Under the pieces are notes generated by a model that saw nothing but the letters and a program-made list of their open reading frames with translations, was not told the origin of the DNA and ran no database searches. From contig HF994440.1 in assembly GCA_000434195.1 (NCBI GenBank), positions 1 to 9,280 on the forward strand: 9,280 nucleotides of DNA, written 5' to 3'. Both the position numbers and the translations under genes were made by a program. Below are positions 1 through 6,937 of this stretch, piece after piece (within the stretch, counting starts at the first letter, position 1; every line of letters begins with the position of its first letter). This DNA is from Clostridium sp. CAG:780 (GTDB lineage: Bacteria; Bacillota; Clostridia; TANB77; CAG-508).

Positions 1-10
1 TAAATCCATA

Positions 11-42
11 AGGAGAACATGAAGGTTCTCCTCACTTTTTTT
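11..42 (+). terminator. Rho-independent terminator upstream of murA
   Basis: A perfect 8-bp stem (AGGAGAAC at 11-18, GTTCTCCT at 25-32) with a 6-base loop is followed by a T7 run at 36-42. This is the standard intrinsic terminator layout. It probably ends the transcript of a gene lying before the window. The TAA at 1-3 could be that gene's stop codon, but its frame cannot be checked. It suggests that the murA block starts its own transcript. Confidence 0.85.
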
Positions 43-105
43 ATGTAAAAAACATAGTATATAACATAATCAATAAAAATAAAACTTTAGAGAGGAAGGA
101 TATAT

Positions 106-1362
106 ATGAGTTATTACATAATAGAAGGTGGAAAAAAGCTTGAAGGTGAAGTAAAAATATCAGGTTCTAAAAACGCATCATTACCAATAATTGCAGCAAC
201 AATACTAAATGGCAAAAAAAGCAAGATCTACAATGTGCCAAACATCCATGATATGCAAATAACATTAAAAATATTGAAATATATAGGTTGCAAAGTAAGT
301 AAGAATAATGATAAAATAGAGATAGATTCAAGATACATAAAAAAGAAAGAAATACCAGAACATCTAATGCGAGAAATGAGATCAACAGTAATACTTGCAG
401 GAGCAATACTTAGCAGGTTTAAAGAAGTAACATTCTCATATCCGGGTGGATGCGATATTGGAGCCAGACCGATAGATTTACATTTAAAAGCATTTAAAAA
501 ATTAGGAATAAATATTGACGAAGAATATGGATTTATTAAGTGTAGTTGTGATAAAATAGTAGGTGCAAATATAGACTTAGATTTTCCAAGCGTAGGAGCA
601 ACAGAAAATATTATTCTGGCATCTGTGTTAGCAGAAGGAAAAACAGTAATCACAAATGCAGCAAGAGAACCAGAAATAGTAGACTTAGTAAAAATGCTAA
701 ATAAAATGGGAGCAAAAATTACAGGAGAAGGCACAAATGTAATAGAGATAGAAGGGGTTAAGAAACTTCAAGAAGTACAATATAGAGTAATGCCTGACAG
801 GATAGAAGCGGGAACATTTTTGTGTGCAGGAGCAATTACAGGAGGAAGAGTAACAATAAAAAATGCAATGCCAGAACAGCTAGTACCAATAATGTCAAAG
901 TTAGAAGAAGCTGGATGCAAAATAACAGTAGACAAAGATAAAGTCGAACTAAAGGCACCGCAAAGATTAAAGGCGGTAGAAATAAAGACAATGCCGTATC
1001 CAGGGTTCCCAACAGATATGCAATCAATATTTGGAAGTGTATTATCAGTAGCAAAGGGAACATCAGTAATAACAGAAAACATATTTGAAAATAGATTTAA
1101 ATATCTATCAGAATTGCAAAGAATGGGAGCAAAAAACAAACAAAAAGGAAATGTTGCAATAATAACAGGTGTAAGAAAATTATCTGCTGCAAGTGTAAAA
1201 TGTACAGATTTGAGAGGCGGAGTTGCAACAGTTTTAGCAGGATTACAAGCAAAAGGAAGGACAAAAGTTACAAATATAGAATATATATTAAGAGGGTATG
1301 AAAACTTAGACAAAAAACTTAATAAATTAGGAGCAAATATACAAATAGAAGAAGGTGATTAA
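106..1362 (+). CDS. murA: UDP-N-acetylglucosamine 1-carboxyvinyltransferase (MurA)
   Basis: MurA transfers enolpyruvyl from phosphoenolpyruvate to UDP-GlcNAc in the cytoplasm, the first committed step of peptidoglycan synthesis and the target of fosfomycin. The 418-residue length is normal for the EPSP-synthase-like fold. Visible active-site residues are Lys22-Asn23 (SGSKNAS), Arg92 (MRST), the catalytic Cys116 in PGGCDIGARP, Arg121, Asp304 in PGFPTDMQ, and Arg396 in the C-terminal RGYE motif. Cys116 predicts fosfomycin sensitivity, as opposed to the Cys-to-Asp form of resistant MurA. The residues before RGYE read EYIL, where many MurA proteins have HID. The ATG is set by the SD AGAGGAAGG at 91-99, six bases upstream. 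The stop codon abuts the divIB start with no gap, so the two are probably translated in tandem. No convincing promoter is visible in the 60 bases upstream. If the genome has a second MurA, this would be the division-cluster copy. Confidence 0.97.
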   Translation: MSYYIIEGGKKLEGEVKISGSKNASLPIIAATILNGKKSKIYNVPNIHDMQITLKILKYIGCKVSKNNDKIEIDSRYIKKKEIPEHLMREMRSTVILAGAILSRFKEVTFSYPGGCDIGARPIDLHLKAFKKLGINIDEEYGFIKCSCDKIVGANIDLDFPSVGATENIILASVLAEGKTVITNAAREPEIVDLVKMLNKMGAKITGEGTNVIEIEGVKKLQEVQYRVMPDRIEAGTFLCAGAITGGRVTIKNAMPEQLVPIMSKLEEAGCKITVDKDKVELKAPQRLKAVEIKTMPYPGFPTDMQSIFGSVLSVAKGTSVITENIFENRFKYLSELQRMGAKNKQKGNVAIITGVRKLSAASVKCTDLRGGVATVLAGLQAKGRTKVTNIEYILRGYENLDKKLNKLGANIQIEEGD

Positions 1363-2397
1363 ATGAACAAAAAACCAAAGAAAACTACTAAAAATTTGTA
1401 TGACTTTGATTATGAATCAAAAAAAGAAAAAAAGATAAAAAAGAAGAAAGCAGATAAAAAATCTGCTTCAAAAGCTGAGCAAAGTGGACAAGCTGAAAAA
1501 AAGAAAAAATATGAAGATGAAATAATCATAGGTGTAACAAGGCTTCCTGACAAAAAAGATATACACAACAAAAAAGAAAAAAAGGCAAAAACAACAATAA
1601 TACCAAAGAAAATAATACCTAAAAGCAAAAAGACAAAAGAAATAAAAAACACAAAACCAAACAACGCAAAGCCAAAGAGCAAGAAAATAAAAGTGTTGAT
1701 AATATCAATATTAGTATTAATAGCGATTATAGCAGCAATGTTATCTCCACTATTTAATATAAAAAACATTCAAGTAGTAGGAAATACAATATTATCATCA
1801 GAAGAAATAATAAGTATTTCTGGAATCAAAACAGAAGAAAATATGTTCAAAGTGATGAAATTAAAAACAATAGACAGAATAAAAGAAAATGCTTACATAA
1901 ATGAAGTTGCAATACATAAAAAATTGCCAAACACAATAGAAATTCAAGTTAAAGAAAGAAAGCCAAGTTTTATGTTAGAATATGGCAATGGATATGTTTA
2001 TTTAAGCAACCAAGGTTATATGTTAGAAATATCAAGCATAAAAAAAGATATTCCAACAATTTTAGGAACAACAACATCAAAAGAAAATTATAAACCTGGA
2101 AATAGGCTAAATAAAGACGACTTGGAAAAATTGGGAACAGTCATAAAAATAATGGCAGTTGCTAAAACACATAACATAGAAAATTTGATAACAACAATAG
2201 ATATTAGCAATTCGGACAATTATACATTAAGACTAGAACAAGAGAAAAAGACTGTATATTTAGGAGATTGCAGTTATTTAGAAACAAGAATGTCGTCACT
2301 AATGAGCATATTAGAAAATGAAAAAGACATAGAAGGAGAAATATTCATAAACATGAATATAAACACACGTAAGCCTTATTTTAGAGAAAGTATTTAA
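1363..2397 (+). CDS. divIB: Cell division protein DivIB/FtsQ
   Basis: DivIB/FtsQ is a single-pass membrane protein of the divisome that works with FtsL and DivIC to control septal peptidoglycan synthesis. Of the 344 residues, about 1-110 form a very Lys-rich, probably disordered cytoplasmic tail. Residues 111-131 are the membrane segment, 133-202 match a POTRA domain (from NIKNIQVVGN to the LPNTIEIQVKERKP strand), and the rest matches the extracellular beta domain, ending in KPYFRE. The start follows the murA stop directly; its SD, GAAGGTGAT, lies inside the last murA codons (1351-1359). The tail is longer than in many relatives and its coding DNA is rich in A6-A7 runs. Family assignment rests on topology, the POTRA-like segment and the gene position; little of the sequence is strictly conserved. 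Confidence 0.9.
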   Translation: MNKKPKKTTKNLYDFDYESKKEKKIKKKKADKKSASKAEQSGQAEKKKKYEDEIIIGVTRLPDKKDIHNKKEKKAKTTIIPKKIIPKSKKTKEIKNTKPNNAKPKSKKIKVLIISILVLIAIIAAMLSPLFNIKNIQVVGNTILSSEEIISISGIKTEENMFKVMKLKTIDRIKENAYINEVAIHKKLPNTIEIQVKERKPSFMLEYGNGYVYLSNQGYMLEISSIKKDIPTILGTTTSKENYKPGNRLNKDDLEKLGTVIKIMAVAKTHNIENLITTIDISNSDNYTLRLEQEKKTVYLGDCSYLETRMSSLMSILENEKDIEGEIFINMNINTRKPYFRESI

Positions 2398-2398
2398 C

Positions 2399-2404
2399 AA
2401 GGAG
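2399..2404 (+). promoter_or_regulatory. Ribosome binding site that fixes the first DUF881 start
   Basis: AAGGAG sits eight bases before TTG 2413. The alternative in-frame GTG at 2404 overlaps the last base of this SD and has no SD of its own at proper spacing, so TTG 2413 is taken as the start. Confidence 0.8.
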
Positions 2405-2412
2405 TGAGAAAA

Positions 2413-3132
2413 TTGAACAAAAAGCAAATAGCAATAACATTAGGAATAATGTGTTTAATATTAACAATGACAATCGTAATTCAAATAAAAGCAGCTAATA
2501 ATGCAAATAAATTAGTTTCGCCATCTTTCTCAAATAACGATTTGAGAAACCAAGTGCTAAAATGGAAAGAAAGATATGATAGCACATATGCAACTCTACA
2601 ATCAGCAGAAAAAAAGCTAGAAAGTGTAAGACAAACTGCAAGTGAAAACACGGATGGCTCAGCTGAAAAAGAAGAACAATTAAAGAAAAACAACATACTT
2701 TTAGGATTAACAGACGTAACAGGAGAAGGAATTATAGTAACAATAAAAGATAACAACAATGTTTCGACAGACAGCACTATAATAGATCCTAGTTACTACT
2801 TAGTTCATTATGGCTATCTTCTAAAAATAGTGAATGAATTAAAAAATGCGGGAGCAGAAGCAATATCAATAAATGACCAAAGATTAGTGTCAACTTCTTC
2901 AATTACATGTGATGGAAATGTAATAAGTGTAAACGGAGAAAAAATAAGCTCACCATTTATAATCAAAGCAATAGGAAATGCGTCATTCATGAATTCGGCA
3001 CTTTCAAGACCAGGCGGAACAGTAGAATACTATAATAGCTATACACCAACATCAATCAAACAATCAAATAATGTAACAATAAAAAAATATACTGGAGTAA
3101 TAAATTCAAAATATATTCAATATGCAGAATAA
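2413..3132 (+). CDS. DUF881 membrane-anchored protein, first copy (YlxW/YlxX family)
   Basis: This is a DUF881-family protein of unknown biochemical role. The 239 residues hold a short basic N-terminus, one membrane segment at about 6-27, a charged coiled-coil-like stretch at about 42-95, and the DUF881 domain from about 97 to the end. Domain landmarks are LLGLTDVTGEGIIVTIKDN, then NELKNAGAEAISINDQR, then SSPFIIKAIGNA. The likely topology is N-terminus inside and domain outside. In Bacillus subtilis two such genes (ylxW, ylxX) lie in the same place between divIB and sbp, so a link to the envelope or divisome is inferred from context only. The start is TTG 2413, chosen on SD spacing. It lies 15 bases after divIB and 13 bases before the second copy. 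It is close to family length and intact. Confidence 0.88.
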   Translation: MNKKQIAITLGIMCLILTMTIVIQIKAANNANKLVSPSFSNNDLRNQVLKWKERYDSTYATLQSAEKKLESVRQTASENTDGSAEKEEQLKKNNILLGLTDVTGEGIIVTIKDNNNVSTDSTIIDPSYYLVHYGYLLKIVNELKNAGAEAISINDQRLVSTSSITCDGNVISVNGEKISSPFIIKAIGNASFMNSALSRPGGTVEYYNSYTPTSIKQSNNVTIKKYTGVINSKYIQYAE

Positions 3133-3145
3133 GAGGTGATAAAAC

Positions 3146-3862
3146 TTGAAAATGAAATTTGATAAAGGAACAATAACAATGTCAATCAGCATACTAATAA
3201 TGTGCATTTTGCTAGTGAGCGTAATGTGCATACAATTCAAGACAGTTGAACAAGTAAATGAAACAGACATTGAAAATATGAGAGAAGCGGAATTAAGAGA
3301 GCAAATATCAACATGGAAAAGCAAATATGAAGAGGTCAATGAAAAACTTACAGAGACCAACTCTAAAATTGAAGAATACAATGCAAAAATAGAATCAAAT
3401 GATGAAGCCTCTGAACTCTTGGATGAAGAATTGAAAAAATCAAACCTATTACTAGGAACAACCAATGTAGTAGGAGAAGGTGTTGTTGTAACACTTACAG
3501 ACAACCAAGAAAGACAAATACAAGCAGATAATTTAGTAGAGTTAATTAATGAACTAAGATTTGCAGGGGCAGAAGCAATATCAATAAATGGTGTAAGAAT
3601 TTTAAGTATGACAGACATTGTTGATATAGATTCATATATATTAATAAAACCAAGACAAAGATTGATTTCACCTTATGTTGTAAAAGCAATAGGAAATCAA
3701 ACATACTTAACAAGTACATTATGTATGAAAAACAGTGGATTTATAGACAGTTACAAGAACAGTGGAAAAACTGTAACACTAGAAAAACAAAGAAACATAA
3801 AAATACCAAAATATTCAGAAAACATAGATATAAAATATATGAAGGAGGTTGCAGGAGAATGA
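3146..3862 (+). CDS. DUF881 membrane-anchored protein, second copy (YlxW/YlxX family)
   Basis: This is the second DUF881 protein, 238 residues, with the same plan as its neighbour: membrane segment at about 9-31, coiled-coil-like region at about 45-103, DUF881 domain to the end. It shares the landmarks with the first copy (LLLGTTNVVGEGVVVTLTDN; FAGAEAISINGVR; SPYVVKAIGN), but the rest differs widely, so the pair is an old duplication or two distinct subfamilies rather than a recent repeat. TTG 3146 lies five bases after GAGGTGAT (3133-3140); an in-frame ATG at 3152 is a weaker alternative that would remove only two residues. The stop overlaps the sbp start as ATGA (3859-3862), which predicts translational coupling. 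The function is unknown. Confidence 0.88.
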   Translation: MKMKFDKGTITMSISILIMCILLVSVMCIQFKTVEQVNETDIENMREAELREQISTWKSKYEEVNEKLTETNSKIEEYNAKIESNDEASELLDEELKKSNLLLGTTNVVGEGVVVTLTDNQERQIQADNLVELINELRFAGAEAISINGVRILSMTDIVDIDSYILIKPRQRLISPYVVKAIGNQTYLTSTLCMKNSGFIDSYKNSGKTVTLEKQRNIKIPKYSENIDIKYMKEVAGE

Positions 3863-4260
3863 TATTAGTAGCAATAATATTAGGATGCGTAATAGGAGCA
3901 TTAATAGGACTATTTGCACCAATGGTGTCATACACTTATTCAGGATATCTAGCCATAGCAATAATAGCTGCATTGGACTCAGTATTTGGAGGAATATTAG
4001 CAACATTAAAAAAGAACTTTAACCTAACAATATTCATAACAGGATTCTTTGGAAATGCTATACTTGCAATATTACTTACAATATTAGGACAAAAGTTAAA
4101 TGTGGACATATATCTTGCAGCAATAGTAGTATTTGTAGGAAGAATATTTACCAACTTAGCTATCATACGTAGATACTATGTTGATAAATTTATGAAAAAA
4201 ATGGAAGACAAAAAAGGAAAAAATAAAGCAGATGAGAATACAGAAAAAGTGACACAATAA
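3859..4260 (+). CDS. sbp: Small basic protein Sbp (DUF1290 family), integral membrane
   Basis: Sbp is a small integral membrane protein conserved next to DUF881 genes; its function is not established. The 133 residues show four hydrophobic segments at about 2-22, 29-50, 56-77 and 82-103, then a charged Lys/Glu-rich cytoplasmic-type tail (RRYYVDKFMKKMEDKKGKNK). Landmarks are the GxxxG-like start (LGCVIGALIGLFAP) and AALDSVFGGILATLKKNF. The frame is open back to 3721, but that stretch lies inside the second DUF881 gene and reads as non-membrane, unrelated sequence. ATG 3859 has a strong SD (AAGGAGG, 3842-3848) ten bases upstream and gives the family length. Last gene of block 1, followed by a terminator-like hairpin. 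The fixed grouping with DUF881 suggests a shared complex, which is inference. Confidence 0.9.
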   Translation: MILVAIILGCVIGALIGLFAPMVSYTYSGYLAIAIIAALDSVFGGILATLKKNFNLTIFITGFFGNAILAILLTILGQKLNVDIYLAAIVVFVGRIFTNLAIIRRYYVDKFMKKMEDKKGKNKADENTEKVTQ

Positions 4261-4289
4261 TACATAAAAAATAATAAAAAAACAAATTA

Positions 4290-4354
4290 CAATAGTTTTG
4301 GAAATTTTGTTACAAAAATATTACAAAATTATGACAAAACTATTGACTTTTTTT
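4290..4354 (+). terminator. Long imperfect hairpin plus T7 after sbp
   Basis: An 11-bp perfect outer stem (CAATAGTTTTG at 4290-4300, CAAAACTATTG at 4335-4345) encloses an 8-bp inner stem (AATTTTGT at 4303-4310, ACAAAATT at 4323-4330) with a 12-base loop. A T7 run follows at 4348-4354. It fits an intrinsic terminator for the murA-sbp block, although the stem is AT-rich and may be leaky. Its right arm overlaps the -35 of the probable ftsA promoter. Confidence 0.65.
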
Positions 4355-4371
4355 GCAAAATATAATATTCT
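4343..4371 (+). promoter_or_regulatory. Probable sigma-A promoter of ftsA-ftsZ
   Basis: TTGACT (4343-4348, 5 of 6 to the -35 consensus) is spaced 17 bases from TATTCT (4366-4371, 4 of 6 to the -10). A start near 4378 would give a leader of roughly 30 bases before TTG 4411. The perfect TATAAT at 4361 is only 12 bases from this -35, so it is not a good partner. Placement after a terminator and before ftsA supports the call. Confidence 0.5.
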
Positions 4372-4397
4372 TATCTAAAATAAAAAGCAATAAAAAT

Positions 4398-4404
4398 GGA
4401 GGAG
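4398..4404 (+). promoter_or_regulatory. Ribosome binding site that fixes the ftsA start
   Basis: GGAGGAG is six bases before TTG 4411. The in-frame ATG at 4396 overlaps this SD and has only A-rich sequence before it, so the TTG is preferred despite being the rarer codon. Confidence 0.8.
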
Positions 4405-4410
4405 TTAGTT

Positions 4411-5637
4411 TTGGCAATCGGTGATATAATTGTGGGTATAGACATTGGATCCTCGAAGGTTAGCTTAGTTGTAGGAGAAGTCAACAATTTTAACCAAATA
4501 GAACTTGTCTATACGGTTGAACATAAGTGTAAAGGTATTAAAAAAACAAAGATAATAGATGAAGATGAAATAGCCAATGCTATCATAAAATCGATACAAG
4601 ATGCAGAAAAAGAAGCTGAAATCAAAATCAACTCTGCTTACTTAACAATATCAGGAAAATATGTAACAATAGTACAAAATAGTATTACAAAAAATATAAA
4701 AGATAAATTTTCAGGAGTATCTGCAAAAGACGTATCTTCTGCATTACTTCAAGTAAGAGATATCGATGTACCAGAAGGACAAAATATAATCGATATAGTA
4801 ACTGATAAATTTATATTAGATGATGGAAGAATAGTTGAAGATCCAGTAGGAAACCTAGTATCAGAATTCACAATAAATGCACAAGTTATATTAGGAGACA
4901 AAGACTATATCAAACAATTATCTAATATATGTAAAAAAGCAGACATAGACATAGACGGAATAATACCAGTAACACTAGCAGAAAGAAATTTAATATTAGA
5001 CAATAACGAATTAAATGATAATGTAATGATAATAGATATAGGAGCCGGAAATACAGAAATAGGAGTATTTGAGGGAACAGCCTTCAAATATACAAACACA
5101 ATACCACTAGGAGGAGACAATATAACAAAAGATATCCAAATGGTATTAAATATTTCTGATACGGAAGCTGAAAAATTAAAAAGACAATATGGATTAGCAA
5201 TGAAATCATACATAGATAATGACAACGAAATTGTTTTGAATTCGGTAGAAGACTCAAAAAATAAAGTTATTAAAAGTTCAGAGCTAATAGAAATAATAGA
5301 AGCAAGAATCGAAGAAATATTTACACTAATAAATAGAGACATAACAAACCAAGGAATAAAACCTAGAATAAATAATGTAATATTAACAGGTCAAGGAATT
5401 ACCAACATAAGCAAAAGCGATGTGGCAGGAAAAGTAATTCTAAACATACCAGTGAAATTCGCAACAGGAAGATTAATCAGTACTGTAAGACCTGAATATA
5501 GAACAGCATATTCATTAGTAAGATATATAGCTGCAAGACCATTTGCAAAAAGTGTATCAAGTAGCATAGACTCAAATTCTAATGAAAACTTTTTCACAAA
5601 AGTAATAGATAGAATAAAAGAATTTTTCTATTCATAA
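4411..5637 (+). CDS. ftsA: Cell division protein FtsA
   Basis: FtsA is the actin-like protein that ties FtsZ filaments to the inner face of the membrane at midcell and recruits later division proteins. Counting from TTG 4411 it has 408 residues. ATPase-fold motifs are visible: phosphate-1 (GIDIGSSKV, 9-17), phosphate-2 (IIDIGAGNTEI, 207-217) and the adenosine motif (VILTGQGITNI, 323-333; the usual GGG reads GQG). The 1C domain characteristic of FtsA lies between about 85 and 165. After a polar linker, the last 16 residues (NFFTKVIDRIKEFFYS) form an amphipathic helix, the usual membrane-targeting sequence. It is shorter than many Bacillus FtsA proteins because of a short linker. Transcription likely starts at the 4343-4371 promoter. 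A gap of 51 bases without terminator separates it from ftsZ, consistent with an ftsA-ftsZ operon. Confidence 0.95.
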   Translation: MAIGDIIVGIDIGSSKVSLVVGEVNNFNQIELVYTVEHKCKGIKKTKIIDEDEIANAIIKSIQDAEKEAEIKINSAYLTISGKYVTIVQNSITKNIKDKFSGVSAKDVSSALLQVRDIDVPEGQNIIDIVTDKFILDDGRIVEDPVGNLVSEFTINAQVILGDKDYIKQLSNICKKADIDIDGIIPVTLAERNLILDNNELNDNVMIIDIGAGNTEIGVFEGTAFKYTNTIPLGGDNITKDIQMVLNISDTEAEKLKRQYGLAMKSYIDNDNEIVLNSVEDSKNKVIKSSELIEIIEARIEEIFTLINRDITNQGIKPRINNVILTGQGITNISKSDVAGKVILNIPVKFATGRLISTVRPEYRTAYSLVRYIAARPFAKSVSSSIDSNSNENFFTKVIDRIKEFFYS

Positions 5638-5688
5638 AACATAAGAAATAAAAAATCAAACAATAAAAAATAGGGAGGAATAAACTTT

Positions 5689-6795
5689 ATGATGATGGAT
5701 AGCGTAGATGAAAACACAATGTTAGACGGAACAGCAACAATAAAAGTAATAGGAGTTGGAGGAGCTGGAACAAATGCAGTAAACAGAATGGTTGATTCTG
5801 GAATAAAAGGAGTAGAATTTATAGCTGTAAACACAGATAGACAAGCATTACTTCTATCAAAAGCTGCATCAAAAATTCAAATAGGAGAAAAAATAACAAG
5901 AGGATTAGGAGCTGGAGCAAATCCTGACATTGGAGCTCAAGCAGCTGAAGAAAGCAAAGCTGAAATAACAGAAGCTTTAAGAGGAGCAGATATGGTATTC
6001 GTAACTGCCGGAATGGGCGGAGGAACAGGAACAGGAGCTGCACCAATAGTTGCATCTTGCGCAAAAGAAATGGGAATACTAACAATAGGTGTTGTTACAA
6101 AACCATTTACATTTGAAGGAAAGAAAAGATTAACACAAGCTGATAGAGGAATCGAAAGCTTAAAAGGAAAAGTAGACACACTAGTTGTTATACCAAACGA
6201 CAAACTACTACAAATAATAGATAGAAAAACATCAATAGTAGAAGCTTTTAAAATGGCTGATGACGTACTAAGACAAGGTGTACAAGGTATATCAGACTTA
6301 ATTGCAATACCAGGACTTGTAAACCTAGACTTTGCAGATGTAAAAACAATAATGCTTAACACAGGAATGGCTCACATGGGAATTGGTAGAGCATCTGGAG
6401 AAAACAGAGCAGAAGACGCAGCAAAACAAGCTATCCAAAGTCCACTACTAGAGACTTCAATAGAAGGAGCTAGAGGAGTAATAATAAACATTACAGGTGG
6501 AAGCAATTTAGGACTACACGAAGTAAACACAGCAGCTGAATTAGTACAAAGAAGTGTAGATCCAGAAGCTAACATTATATTTGGTGCTGTAATTGATGAA
6601 AGCCTAGATGAAGATATAGTAATCACAGTTATAGCAACAGGATTTGAAAAAGAAGATGACAAAGTTCCAAGCCTAAGTGATATAACAAGCAAATCTTGGT
6701 CACCAAAGCCAATGACTAGTTCATCAGTAGAATCAACAAATTCAAATGGAGATTTAGACATTCCAACCTTTTTAAGAAAAAATAAAGGAAAATAA
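5689..6795 (+). CDS. ftsZ: Cell division protein FtsZ
   Basis: FtsZ is the tubulin-like GTPase that polymerises into the cytokinetic ring. The 368-residue protein shows the nucleotide-binding GVGGAGTNAV (22-31), NTD (48-50), the tubulin signature GGGTGTG (110-116), and the T7 catalytic loop NLDFAD (212-217) that completes the GTPase site of the adjacent subunit. The C-terminal linker is short (about 321-355) and ends in the conserved peptide LDIPTFLR (356-363), which binds FtsA and other partners, followed by a basic KNKGK tail. Three ATG codons run in tandem at 5689, 5692 and 5695; the first is best spaced from GGGAGGA (5673-5679, nine bases). A terminator follows, so the spoIIGA block is mostly transcribed separately. 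All key residues are present. Confidence 0.98.
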   Translation: MMMDSVDENTMLDGTATIKVIGVGGAGTNAVNRMVDSGIKGVEFIAVNTDRQALLLSKAASKIQIGEKITRGLGAGANPDIGAQAAEESKAEITEALRGADMVFVTAGMGGGTGTGAAPIVASCAKEMGILTIGVVTKPFTFEGKKRLTQADRGIESLKGKVDTLVVIPNDKLLQIIDRKTSIVEAFKMADDVLRQGVQGISDLIAIPGLVNLDFADVKTIMLNTGMAHMGIGRASGENRAEDAAKQAIQSPLLETSIEGARGVIINITGGSNLGLHEVNTAAELVQRSVDPEANIIFGAVIDESLDEDIVITVIATGFEKEDDKVPSLSDITSKSWSPKPMTSSSVESTNSNGDLDIPTFLRKNKGK

Positions 6796-6817
6796 TGAAA
6801 AAATATAAGTAAAAAAG

Positions 6818-6855
6818 AAGAAATAATCGCAATAATGTAGATTATTTCTTTTTTT
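6818..6855 (+). terminator. Rho-independent terminator after ftsZ
   Basis: A perfect 11-bp stem (AAGAAATAATC at 6818-6828, GATTATTTCTT at 6840-6850) with an 11-base loop ends in a continuous T7 (6849-6855). A run of A precedes the left arm, so the hairpin could extend or act partly on the opposite strand. It separates division transcription from sporulation transcription. Confidence 0.8.
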
Positions 6856-6866
6856 CGCGTTCATAA

Positions 6867-6900
6867 TACGACAGCATTTTAAAAAAATAAAAAGTATAAT
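6867..6900 (+). promoter_or_regulatory. Probable Spo0A-activated promoter of spoIIGA-sigE
   Basis: A perfect -10 TATAAT lies at 6895-6900. At 16 to 18 bases upstream there is no -35-like hexamer (CAGCAT at 17). TACGACA (6867-6873) matches the reverse form of the Spo0A box, TTCGACA, at 6 of 7 positions and falls where the -35 would be. In B. subtilis the spoIIG promoter is known to use sigma-A and Spo0A-P with a 0A box next to a displaced -35. The arrangement is similar; the assignment is inference from one short box. Confidence 0.45.
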
Positions 6901-6937
6901 AATAAGTGCAAATTAATTAAGAAAAGGATGAAATAAA

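Noticed and set aside
19..48. Nine-codon ORF (ATG at 19 with AAGGAG before it) inside the first terminator.
   Set aside because: The SD-like bases are the left arm of the terminator stem, the spacing of three bases is too short, and the peptide is trivial.
41..70. Possible murA promoter with -10 CATAAT (65-70).
   Set aside because: No credible -35 at 16-18 bases (best is TTATGT). Such -10-like strings are expected by chance in AT-rich DNA.
3721..3858. Upstream extension of the sbp reading frame.
   Set aside because: It lies inside the second DUF881 gene, codes for a basic non-membrane stretch unlike the family, and lacks an SD. ATG 3859 has one.
4299..4335. Sigma-H promoter before ftsA (TGGAAAT resembles the -35 AGGAWWT), as in B. 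subtilis ftsAZ.
   Set aside because: No GAAT-type -10 occurs at 12-14 bases downstream.
4361..4366. Perfect TATAAT as the ftsA -10.
   Set aside because: It is only 12 bases from TTGACT, and the hexamer 17 bases upstream (AACTAT) does not resemble a -35; there is no TGn extension.
6854..6860. Second Spo0A box (TTCGCGT) upstream of spoIIGA.
   Set aside because: Only 4 of 7 positions match and it abuts the terminator T tract.
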